Below the pieces are notes generated by a model. That model had not been told where the DNA came from and did not search any database. It saw only the letters and a list, made by a program, of their open reading frames with translations. Both the position numbers and the translations under genes were made by a program. This document shows positions 1 through 5,579 of a stretch of DNA of 6,402 nt, in pieces (position 1 is the stretch's first letter; each line of letters opens with the position of its first letter). The stretch comes from Candidatus Saccharimonadota bacterium (lineage in GTDB: Bacteria; Patescibacteriota; Saccharimonadia; Saccharimonadales; Saccharimonadaceae): assembly GCA_017421685.1 (NCBI GenBank), contig JAFOHW010000019.1, positions 1 to 6,402 of the forward strand, given 5' to 3'.

Positions 1-795
1 CTCGGGTCGCTACTTATAGGGACGTTAACTGCGCGGACTCTAGCGATTTTACACAATAAGCCTCTTTATGCGGTTCATCATTTAAAGTCGCATGTTTACG
101 CTAACTGGGTTGGCGAGAGTGTTAAACCTTCCTTCCCTTTGTTGGCGTTAGTTATTTCTGGGGGACATACGCAGATTTTATATATGCCGGGGCACAATCA
201 ATTCAAAATTATTGGGACTACAAGGGATGATGCGGTTGGAGAATGCTTTGATAAGATAGCAAAAATTTTAGGTTTACCATATCCTGGAGGGCCATCAATA
301 TCTAAGGTCGCTAGTAGTGGTTCTCTGAAATATTCTTTTCCGAAGCCAAAGGTCGAGGGATTGGATTTTTCGTTTTCTGGTTTAAAGACAGCGGTTTTGC
401 GGACGGTACAGAAGGAGCTAGGTTTACCGATTTCGCACCCGAGCCATGATTTAAATAATCATCTCTCCCCTAAACAAGTAGCTGATTTTTCAGCATCATT
501 TCAAAGGACAGCGGTAGATGTTTTGATTGAAAAAATAAAAATGGCACTCAGAGAATATCCAGAGGTAAAATCGGTAGTTTTCGCAGGGGGGGTTAGTGCG
601 AATCAGGAACTGCGTCGGACGGCCTTATCCGAGCCGGATTTTTCGGGGGTTGAGATATTCTTTCCTGAACCTTCCCTGTCTGGAGATAATGGAGTTATGG
701 TTGCAGTAGCTTGTTATTATGAAATTTTAGCCGGAGTTAAACCGACTGATCCTTATTCTCTTAATATCTACCCGAGAATTTCGATTGAATCTTAG
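1..795 (+). CDS. tsaD: TsaD, tRNA N6-threonylcarbamoyladenosine (t6A37) transferase subunit, 5' end cut off
   Basis: The frame is open from base 1 to the TAG at 793-795, giving 264 codons; roughly 80 N-terminal residues lie outside the window. The ASKHA-fold TsaD/Kae1/Qri7 family transfers threonylcarbamoyl from its adenylate to A37 of ANN-decoding tRNAs, with TsaB and TsaE, in the cytoplasm. Seen in order, by codon in the window: HHLKSH at 26-31, giving the metal-binding HxxxH (H27, H31); SGGHTQ at 53-58; DDAVGECFDK at 76-85; LPYPGGP at 92-98; FSFSGLKTAV at 123-132; AGGVSAN at 195-201; and GDNG at 228-231, whose Asp is the expected third metal ligand. The usual C-T-D-N-G reads S-G-D-N-G here. 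An internal TTG at 139 is not the start, because conserved sequence continues upstream of it. The gene converges on the P-type ATPase gene and their ends overlap by 4 bp. Identification is secure. Confidence 0.96.
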   Translation, partial: LGSLLIGTLTARTLAILHNKPLYAVHHLKSHVYANWVGESVKPSFPLLALVISGGHTQILYMPGHNQFKIIGTTRDDAVGECFDKIAKILGLPYPGGPSISKVASSGSLKYSFPKPKVEGLDFSFSGLKTAVLRTVQKELGLPISHPSHDLNNHLSPKQVADFSASFQRTAVDVLIEKIKMALREYPEVKSVVFAGGVSANQELRRTALSEPDFSGVEIFFPEPSLSGDNGVMVAVACYYEILAGVKPTDPYSLNIYPRISIES

Positions 796-3086
796 AGTTT
801 TTTGAGAAGTTTAGGGGTTAGGTAGCGCATAATTTTTCTGGCTAATATAAAGATAATGAAAGCCGTGATGATGAGAATTGTCGGAAAGAGGAGTTTTTCT
901 AGGGGGAGGATGGTAAAGTCGAGGAAGTTGCGGAAGAATGGAACGAGGAAGGCGATAGCGAAGATACTAAAGATTGAGGCAAGAAGGGTTGCGCGAAGGG
1001 GGTTTAGAGGTTTTGAAATCCAGTAAATAAGTCCGAAATCGATGGTAAAAGTGACTAGGGCGGAAATTGTCACGAGTTCGGGACGAGTAAAGTTATTCAT
1101 AGCGCCGACGATTGCGAGGATAAGGATAGCAATAGAGACAGTTATACCTACAGGAACAGAATACTGGAGAATATTTTTAACAAATTTGTTTTTTATTCGT
1201 TTTGTGTTAGATTCTAGAGCTAGAATAACGCCCGGGAAACCGATGCAAGCAAAATTCAGAAGAGACATTTCGATTGGAGCGAAAGGATATTCGAAGGGGA
1301 GGACGGTAAAGAGAACCGCGAGAATAGTTGCATAAGTCGTTTTAGAAAGGAAGAGGGTAGCGGAGCGTTCGAGATTATTGATGGACTGGCGACCTTCGGC
1401 GATTATGTCAGGGACGCTAGAGAAATCAGAATTTAAAAGGACTAATTTTGCAGAGCGACGGGCAGCGTCGGAACCTTCGCCGATAGCAATAGAACAGTCG
1501 GCCTCTTTCATAGCAAGAATATCGTTTACCCCGTCTCCGGTCATAGCAACGGTTTTTCCCTGTTTTTTCAAAGCAAGGACGAGGGATTTCTTCTGAGATG
1601 GCTTCACTCTTGTAAAAATGTTATTTTCAGAGACGATTTTTTTGTAATCTATCGGGGATTTTAGAGATGAGAGATCAATAGCTCTAGGATTTTCGATCCC
1701 GACTTTTTCGGCGATTTTTTTAACGGTTCTCAGGTTGTCGCCAGAGATAATATTGACTTCGACATCGTTTTCTTTAAAGAAGTTAATGATTTCTTTAGCG
1801 TCCTTTCGGAGCTCGTCTTCGAGGAGGGCGAAACCGAGGATGTCGCCGTTTTTGGTCACAGCGAGAACCCGATAGTCATCAGATAAGGCCTTAATTTCTT
1901 TAGGGATATCTTTTTTGTCCAAAATAATTTCAGGCGCGCCTAAGAGGTAGGTAAAGTTTTTAGTTTTTACGCCAGAGTATTTCCTGTCGGAGGAAAAGGG
2001 GATGATTTCCTGAATTTCTTCTATGGGCGTAAAATTGGCCTTTTTTAGGAGTTTTTGCTTCAAAGCAATACTTGTTGCATTATTAGTCGTCTCAGAGCTC
2101 AGAATAAGCTTAAGCGCGTTCTCAAGGGCATTTTTTGTTCCACCTTCTACAGGAATGAGATCTTTGACCGTCATCTTCCCAGTCGTCAGAGTTCCGGTTT
2201 TGTCTAAAGCTATACAATCCACTCGGGCGAGTGTCTCAATAGAATAGAGGTCTTGGACGAGAATTTTTTTTCGACTAAGCCGGATGGTCGCGAGGGCAAG
2301 GATGGAAGAAGTTAAAAGAATGAGTCCTTCTGGAATCATATTAATAAGTCCAGCGACGGTAGAAGTTACAGCTATTTCAGGGGTCGTACCGGGAACACGA
2401 AAGCGAGCCCAGAGAAGAAGGGCGCCAACGGGGATAAGCGTAAAAGAGATGTATTTTACAATTTTATTCATGATGCTGAAGAGTTTCGAGTCGGCAGTTT
2501 TAATGACATGAGCAGAAGACTCGAGTTTATTGATGAAGTTTTCTTCCCCAACGGCGGTTGCAGTCGCTTTACAGGTTCCAGAGACGATGAAACTCCCCGA
2601 GATGAGCTTTTCGCCGGGCTTTTTCGGGATGTTATCTTGTTCGCCAGTAATAAAGGCTTCGTTCACCTCGACGGTTCCCTGTTTTATTTCGCTATCGACA
2701 ATAACTTGGTCACCGAGGGAATAAACTAAGAGGTCGCCTTCGACGATTTCGTCTTGGGGGATTTGACGAGTTTTTCCGGCTCTTATAACGGTCGGGTTCT
2801 GTTCAGCGAGGAGGCGCATTTTGTCAATAGTTCTTTTTGCGCGGATTTCATTTATGATACTGATTAGGGTATTTGCGATAGCGATAAGAACAAAAAGGAG
2901 GTTTTTATAGGAATGGACGGAGATAATCATGAGGGCAAGAACGAGATTTACGAGATTAAAAATCGTAAAAGTGTTTCTTAGGATGATTTTTTTAACTGAA
3001 TCAGAATTCCGGCGCGGGGCACGGTTTACTTTTCCCTGCTTTCGCTTTCTCGAGACTTCTTCCTCGGTTAAACCAGTTAAGTTCAT
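792..3086 (-). CDS. Cation-translocating P-type ATPase, CtpE-like (probable Ca2+ transporter)
   Basis: This 764-residue integral membrane pump should couple ATP hydrolysis to cation movement. Numbered from ATG 3086: actuator TGE at 147-149, M4 PEGL at 252-255, phosphorylation loop DKTGT at 295-299 (D295), nucleotide-domain KYSG near 369, and hinge TGDGVND at 516-522. About ten hydrophobic segments fit: two before the actuator, two around PEGL, and six in the C-terminal 190 residues. The N-terminal GLTEEEV...GKVN pattern, the EIRAK stretch after M2, and NMIPEGL resemble mycobacterial CtpE, linked to Ca2+ uptake. There is no N-terminal heavy-metal CxxC domain and no KdpB features. The substrate is inferred from family only; Mg2+ or another cation is possible. 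An in-frame TTG at 3104 would add six residues but would run through the -10 box, so ATG 3086 is chosen. The gene lies 73 bp after a FemABX-like gene with its own promoter. Confidence 0.93.
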   Translation of the reverse strand: MNLTGLTEEEVSRKRKQGKVNRAPRRNSDSVKKIILRNTFTIFNLVNLVLALMIISVHSYKNLLFVLIAIANTLISIINEIRAKRTIDKMRLLAEQNPTVIRAGKTRQIPQDEIVEGDLLVYSLGDQVIVDSEIKQGTVEVNEAFITGEQDNIPKKPGEKLISGSFIVSGTCKATATAVGEENFINKLESSAHVIKTADSKLFSIMNKIVKYISFTLIPVGALLLWARFRVPGTTPEIAVTSTVAGLINMIPEGLILLTSSILALATIRLSRKKILVQDLYSIETLARVDCIALDKTGTLTTGKMTVKDLIPVEGGTKNALENALKLILSSETTNNATSIALKQKLLKKANFTPIEEIQEIIPFSSDRKYSGVKTKNFTYLLGAPEIILDKKDIPKEIKALSDDYRVLAVTKNGDILGFALLEDELRKDAKEIINFFKENDVEVNIISGDNLRTVKKIAEKVGIENPRAIDLSSLKSPIDYKKIVSENNIFTRVKPSQKKSLVLALKKQGKTVAMTGDGVNDILAMKEADCSIAIGEGSDAARRSAKLVLLNSDFSSVPDIIAEGRQSINNLERSATLFLSKTTYATILAVLFTVLPFEYPFAPIEMSLLNFACIGFPGVILALESNTKRIKNKFVKNILQYSVPVGITVSIAILILAIVGAMNNFTRPELVTISALVTFTIDFGLIYWISKPLNPLRATLLASIFSIFAIAFLVPFFRNFLDFTILPLEKLLFPTILIITAFIIFILARKIMRYLTPKLLKKL

Positions 3087-3092
3087 AGAGAT

Positions 3093-3101
3093 ATTGTAGC
3101 A
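3093..3101 (-). promoter_or_regulatory. Extended -10 promoter of the P-type ATPase gene, leaderless spacing
   Basis: On the minus strand the sequence reads TG-C-TACAAT, then six bases (ATCTCT), then the ATG at 3086. With the hexamer at -12 to -7, transcription would begin at the A of ATG. I see no good -35 hexamer 16-18 bp upstream, which fits an extended -10 promoter. No Shine-Dalgarno sequence is present. Confidence 0.72.
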
Positions 3102-3159
3102 CAAATAAGACTAACTATGGATTACATGGGGCGAGATTTTGATTTTAGTTTGTGACGCT

Positions 3160-4224
3160 TTAATGATTTTTTATTTTACTCAGGAATTTGTGGAGGTAGA
3201 AAAATGGTCGATTAATCGGGAGTTCATAAGAGCCAATAAGTTCAACAACGTGTCCGCCGAAGCCTTTCTTAAATCCGTAGATACCGTAGTCTTTGGAGTT
3301 TTTATCGGGGAGACCGCGGATACCATAGAAGTTATACCGTTTAAACCTGTTTTCGGAGGCATATTTTATCATATGCCACTGGATTAGATATTGGGCGTCG
3401 TAATCGCGCATGTATTTTTTATCGGAGCCGGAAAAAAGATAGATGATTTCGTCGCCATAAAGCATAAACATGGCAGAAGATAGGGGGGTTGTTTTTCCAT
3501 CAATCTCGGTTTCGGCGAGAAGAAATTCAACTTCACCTTTTTCGTGGAAAAGATCATACATGTTTTCATAGTAACTAAGCGGACGATCGTTAAAATTACG
3601 GCGTTGGCTGGTTATTTCAGTAATTTCTTTGAACTCACTTAATTCATCGCGATTCAGCTTACGAACTTTAACACCTTTTCGCTCGGCTTTACGGACAAGA
3701 TTCCTAGTATTTTGTTTAAAATTCTTAAAGATCTCATCTGGAGTTTTTTTATCTAAGTCCATGACGAAGAGGTATTTCGGCTGGCTTGGATTCTTTATTT
3801 CTTTAAAACCTAGATTTAATAGATTATTTTTCGCTTTTTGATGATTAAAACCGTTTTCTACAATTTTGCCATCACGATCACGCTGAGTAAGTTCATAATA
3901 TGGGTCGATATGGAGAACGTAGCCGTTATGAGACTTAATATAGTTTCTTAGATTTTTAAAGAAGAAATTCGTTAGTTTTGTGTCTTCAAGATCTAACAGA
4001 GGTCCTCCAGGGGCGATAAAAATTGATTTCCCAAGAAAAGTTGGTTTTGCAACAATCATGGAGGCAGTTTTTAATTCATCGTTCTCTTTCACACCGAAAT
4101 AATAAACTGTCCACCCATCTTTTTCCCTTAGTTTTGCGATTTCAGGGGTTTGAGTAAAGGATCTGTATGGGTTCTTTTTAGCAAATTTCACAAATTCTGA
4201 TTCTTCTAAAGTAGTGAATTTCAT
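3160..4224 (-). CDS. FemABX-family aminoacyltransferase-like protein (peptidoglycan bridge formation)
   Basis: This 354-residue protein resembles the FemA/FemX/MurM family, which adds amino acids from aminoacyl-tRNA to the lipid II stem peptide at the inner face of the membrane. Seen: APGGPLLDL at 71-79 in the first GNAT-like half; a basic helix QNTRNLVRKAERKGV at 171-185; a second GNAT-like half with YLFSGSDKKYM from 262; YNFYGIRG at 297-304; and FKKGFGG at 318-324 followed by an IGSYEL strand. Length is near single-chain FemX (about 335 residues) and shorter than FemA, and I see no long coiled-coil insertion. There is no signal peptide or membrane segment. The start is ATG 4224, six bases after a TATAAT box. 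It follows the next FemABX-like gene by 25 bp on the same strand. The amino acid and the acceptor position cannot be read from sequence. Confidence 0.9.
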   Translation of the reverse strand: MKFTTLEESEFVKFAKKNPYRSFTQTPEIAKLREKDGWTVYYFGVKENDELKTASMIVAKPTFLGKSIFIAPGGPLLDLEDTKLTNFFFKNLRNYIKSHNGYVLHIDPYYELTQRDRDGKIVENGFNHQKAKNNLLNLGFKEIKNPSQPKYLFVMDLDKKTPDEIFKNFKQNTRNLVRKAERKGVKVRKLNRDELSEFKEITEITSQRRNFNDRPLSYYENMYDLFHEKGEVEFLLAETEIDGKTTPLSSAMFMLYGDEIIYLFSGSDKKYMRDYDAQYLIQWHMIKYASENRFKRYNFYGIRGLPDKNSKDYGIYGFKKGFGGHVVELIGSYELPINRPFFYLHKFLSKIKNH

Positions 4225-4230
4225 AAGCTG

Positions 4231-4239
4231 ATTATAGCA
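4231..4239 (-). promoter_or_regulatory. Extended -10 promoter of the downstream FemABX-like gene, leaderless spacing
   Basis: TG-C-TATAAT is followed by six bases (CAGCTT) and then the ATG at 4224. It fits inside the 25-bp gap after the preceding gene's TAG stop. The hexamer matches consensus perfectly and there is no Shine-Dalgarno sequence. The -35 region falls inside the 3' end of the preceding gene and matches poorly. The gene can therefore probably be transcribed separately from its neighbour. Confidence 0.75.
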
Positions 4240-4249
4240 TAAACGGGAG

Positions 4250-5158
4250 CTAGTGGATTAGTCGGTTTATTTTTCGAAAGATTGAATAGAGTTTATATCT
4301 TATGGGGTTTAAAATAATATCGTAAGTTCCAGCATGTTTTACCTCGTAGCCGGCAAAAGTTTTCTTAAAATTCGTGAAACCCTTCCAGGGGTGATTATCG
4401 GGGGCGTCATCAGGAGCGATTCCCCAGAAATCGAAAAGTTCATATCCTAATTCTTTTGCATCGAGAATTAGTTTTATTGTCAAAATACCGGTTCCGTGGA
4501 GTTTTCGACCGAGGTCATTTTGAGCTCCTTGAAGATTGTAACGAGTTTTTCCATAGTCAAAAACCAAGCCGGAAGCAATGACTTCTCCCTCGTGCTTTAA
4601 GAGATAGAGAGTTGCGAAAGGTTGACTTAATTCGGTTTTTAGGTAATTTTCAGAAAAAGTATTAATTCCCTTTTTATCTGCGAGAGCTTTTTGGAGATCT
4701 AAAAGATATTCTATATCTTCAGGGTTTTTAGAAGTTTCGATTTTTAAGCCATTCTTTTCAGCATTCCGATAATATCTCAGGAGTCTCGAAGGGAGTTTAT
4801 CCTTTAGCTCGTCGTCAGTTCCCTTTAGGTCTAGAACCCAGGTTTCTTTCGGATTTAGGTCTTTAGATTTTTTCGTATTATTCGGAAAATAGTTTTTTGC
4901 AGACTCGTCGGTTGGTTCGATTCTGATAAAAAAGGCCTTTTCTTTTTTTGCTAGATTTTTTAGGGATTTTAAGGCATTCTCAAAGCTTTTTTTATTCTCT
5001 GTTACGGGGCCGTAAGGAAGATATAGGTAATTTCCTAACGGAGTTGCCTTCAAAATGGCTAGATATTGATAGTCGCTCCCCTGTACCAGAAAGCTGGTTT
5101 CTCTTAAATCATCTTGGAGTTTCTTCCAATCTTCAGATTGTGTTATTGGGATATTCAT
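4250..5158 (-). CDS. Second FemABX-family aminoacyltransferase-like protein
   Basis: This 302-residue protein, counted from ATG 5158, is a second member of the FemABX/GNAT-like family and is clearly divergent from its neighbour. Seen, numbered from that ATG: a YLPYGPV core strand near 46-52; the basic helix SRLLRYYRNAEKNGL near 124-138, equivalent to the neighbour's QNTRNLVRKAERKGV; FDFWGIAP near 242-249; and HPWKGFTNFKKTFAG near 256-270, followed by HAGTYDI. FDFWG and the FKK-F-G block are hallmarks of the C-terminal half. No signal peptide or transmembrane helix is visible. An upstream ATG at 5164 lies one base after TATAAT, too close to be transcribed whole, so 5158 is preferred. FemABX genes often occur as sets in which enzymes add successive residues, so a stepwise pair is plausible but inferred. 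A related FemABX-like enzyme with another acceptor is also possible. Confidence 0.88.
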   Translation of the reverse strand: MNIPITQSEDWKKLQDDLRETSFLVQGSDYQYLAILKATPLGNYLYLPYGPVTENKKSFENALKSLKNLAKKEKAFFIRIEPTDESAKNYFPNNTKKSKDLNPKETWVLDLKGTDDELKDKLPSRLLRYYRNAEKNGLKIETSKNPEDIEYLLDLQKALADKKGINTFSENYLKTELSQPFATLYLLKHEGEVIASGLVFDYGKTRYNLQGAQNDLGRKLHGTGILTIKLILDAKELGYELFDFWGIAPDDAPDNHPWKGFTNFKKTFAGYEVKHAGTYDIILNPIRYKLYSIFRKINRLIH

Positions 5159-5165
5159 TTTCATA

Positions 5166-5174
5166 ATTATAACA
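5166..5174 (-). promoter_or_regulatory. Extended -10 promoter of the upstream FemABX-like gene, leaderless spacing
   Basis: TG-T-TATAAT is followed by seven bases and then ATG at 5158; an earlier ATG at 5164 is only one base beyond the box. The spacing decides the start codon in favour of 5158. No Shine-Dalgarno sequence is present. The place of the -35 element is taken by the palindrome at 5184-5206. Confidence 0.7.
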
Positions 5175-5183
5175 TGTCTAAAT

Positions 5184-5214
5184 TCACGTATCCTTGGAAC
5201 ACGTGATTTTTTTT
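5184..5214 (+). terminator. Hairpin plus T8 tract on the plus strand; also a palindrome over the -35 region of the FemABX-like gene
   Basis: TCACGT (5184-5189) and ACGTGA (5201-5206) form a 6-bp stem with an 11-base loop in which TCC and GGA could also pair. Eight T residues follow on the plus strand, the shape of an intrinsic terminator. No plus-strand gene lies upstream of it, so it would only end antisense transcription from the FemABX-like genes. Its centre is about 37 bp upstream of ATG 5158, so an operator role is equally possible. Confidence 0.45.
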
Positions 5215-5248
5215 GACCAAAAAGTATTTATGGTTTATTTCTATTGAC

Positions 5249-5274
5249 TGCTTATGTTTTTTATGGCATAAGCA
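5249..5274. repeat. 8-bp inverted repeat with 10-base spacer
   Basis: TGCTTATG (5249-5256) and CATAAGCA (5267-5274) are exact inverted copies. A smaller palindrome, TTATG-G-CATAA (5261-5271), is nested in the right half. No U-tract follows on either strand, so it is a better candidate for a protein-binding site or RNA hairpin than for a terminator. A partial plus-strand promoter (TTGACT, 17 bp, CATAAG) overlaps it, but the -10 match is poor. Confidence 0.5.
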
Positions 5275-5279
5275 CAATT

Positions 5280-5311
5280 TCCGACTAGTTTTAGTTCCCT
5301 GTCGGATTTTT
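5280..5311 (+). terminator. Weak hairpin followed by T5 on the plus strand
   Basis: TCCGAC (5280-5285) pairs with GTCGGA (5301-5306) across a 15-base loop, followed by TTTTT. The stem is short and the loop long, so this is at best a weak intrinsic terminator. No plus-strand gene precedes it. Confidence 0.25.
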
Positions 5312-5332
5312 CAAAACTGAATTTTACCTCTG

Positions 5333-5445
5333 TTTTAGCGCAAACTTTATCGTTTTTAATTACGTTCTCGGTTGCTAAAACTACTCCCAACTACTGCCGG
5401 AATGCGGTAGCTGTTACTTTGATTTTAGCGCGAGCTTTTTCGTTT
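5333..5445. repeat. 23-base imperfect direct repeat, two copies 90 bp apart
   Basis: Copies lie at 5333-5355 and 5423-5445, both beginning TTTTAGCGC and ending TCGTTT, with 20 of 23 positions identical. The 90-bp offset is exactly 30 codons, so both copies stay in the same reading frame on the minus strand. The spacer between them is not obviously repeated at DNA level. Confidence 0.65.
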
Positions 5446-5450
5446 GTCAA
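5422..5450 (-). promoter_or_regulatory. Consensus-like sigma70 promoter directed toward the FemABX-like genes
   Basis: The minus strand has TTGACA (5450-5445), a 17-bp spacer, and TAAAAT (5427-5422): a perfect -35, optimal spacing and a 5/6 -10. The predicted start is near 5415. If active, it would make either a small RNA or a leader of about 255 nt ahead of the FemABX-like gene at 5158. Its -10 lies within one copy of the 23-base repeat. The match could be coincidental, since the other promoters in this window are extended -10 types without a clear -35. Confidence 0.4.
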
Positions 5451-5484
5451 GTTGGGTTGCCAGGAGTTCTGGTTGCTAGACATC

Positions 5485-5537
5485 AGGGAATTAGGTTCTT
5501 AAGGCTTATGGTTTTAGTGGAAAAGGTAGGGAATTAG
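5485..5537 (+). repeat. Exact 10-bp direct repeat AGGGAATTAG upstream of the small plus-strand gene
   Basis: Copies lie at 5485-5494 and 5528-5537, 43 bp apart, about four helical turns. The nearer copy is just upstream of where the -35 region of the small gene would be. This is a suitable place for an activator or autoregulator, but a 10-bp repeat in A+T-rich DNA may be chance. Confidence 0.4.
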
Positions 5538-5564
5538 TTGTTGAAAATTTTTTCGGCTCCAGTA

Positions 5565-5573
5565 TGCTACAAT
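5565..5573 (+). promoter_or_regulatory. Extended -10 promoter of the small plus-strand gene, leaderless spacing
   Basis: TG-C-TACAAT is followed by six bases (TAAGGT) and then ATG at 5580, the same spacing as in two minus-strand genes. A TTGAAA at 5541-5546 is 21 bp upstream of the hexamer, too far for a normal -35. The AAGG before the ATG is separated from it by only one base, too close for a usable Shine-Dalgarno sequence. Confidence 0.72.
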
Positions 5574-5579
5574 TAAGGT

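Larger units (their letters stand above)
5241..5495 (-). pseudogene. Possible remnant of a repeat-containing coding sequence, interrupted by TAG
   Basis: On the minus strand one frame is open after a TAA near 5498-5496, passes ATG 5483, meets TAG at 5393-5391, and continues open for 49 codons to TAG at 5243-5241. The two parts carry a similar motif: NEKARAKIKV before the TAG and NDKVCAKTEV after it. Each is followed about 20 residues later by a hydrophobic L-x-x-V stretch ending in IK, so a unit of 30-32 residues appears about twice. ATG 5483 has no -10 box before it, unlike the intact genes here. I do not recognise the protein. An open frame of this length can arise by chance, so this rests mainly on the repeated pattern. 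It could instead be non-coding DNA that underwent a small tandem duplication. Confidence 0.25.
5159..5579. other. 421-bp intergenic region between divergent genes
   Basis: This is the only long gap in the window. It contains, left to right: the -10 box of the FemABX-like gene; a TCACGT palindrome with a plus-strand T8 tract; an inverted repeat at 5249-5274; a weak hairpin with T5 at 5280-5311; a 23-base imperfect direct repeat spaced by 90 bp; a consensus-like minus-strand promoter at 5422-5450; an exact 10-bp direct repeat; and the promoter of the small plus-strand gene. An open minus-strand frame runs through 5241-5495 with one TAG. I find no tRNA T-loop, tmRNA, RNase P, SRP RNA or T-box signature. 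Confidence 0.8.

Noticed and set aside
139..141. TTG at 139 as the start of tsaD
   Set aside because: Conserved TsaD sequence including the HxxxH metal site is encoded upstream in the same frame.
1042..2729. Several 64-97 codon plus-strand open frames inside the P-type ATPase gene
   Set aside because: They lie antisense to a gene with clear family motifs, have no -10 box at their starts, and their translations show no recognisable domain.
3087..3104. TTG start at 3104 for the P-type ATPase
   Set aside because: The extra six codons overlap the -10 box, so they would not be transcribed from this promoter; the ATG at 3086 fits the spacing and the family N-terminus.
3139..3841. Open frames overlapping the 3160-4224 FemABX-like gene in other frames
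   Set aside because: They are shadows of a well-supported gene; none has a start signal or protein-like motif pattern.
4948..5166. 72-codon plus-strand open frame antisense to the second FemABX-like gene
   Set aside because: It is fully within the antisense of a supported gene and has no promoter.
5244..5311. Plus-strand mini-RNA from TTGACT/CATAAG to the T5 hairpin
   Set aside because: The -10 match is only 4 of 6 and the product would be about 33 nt, mostly terminator.
5165..5579. tmRNA, RNase P RNA, SRP RNA, tRNA or T-box leader in the long gap
   Set aside because: No T-loop sequence, CCA end, tag frame ending in Ala-Ala, RNase P core, or T-box sequence is visible on either strand.
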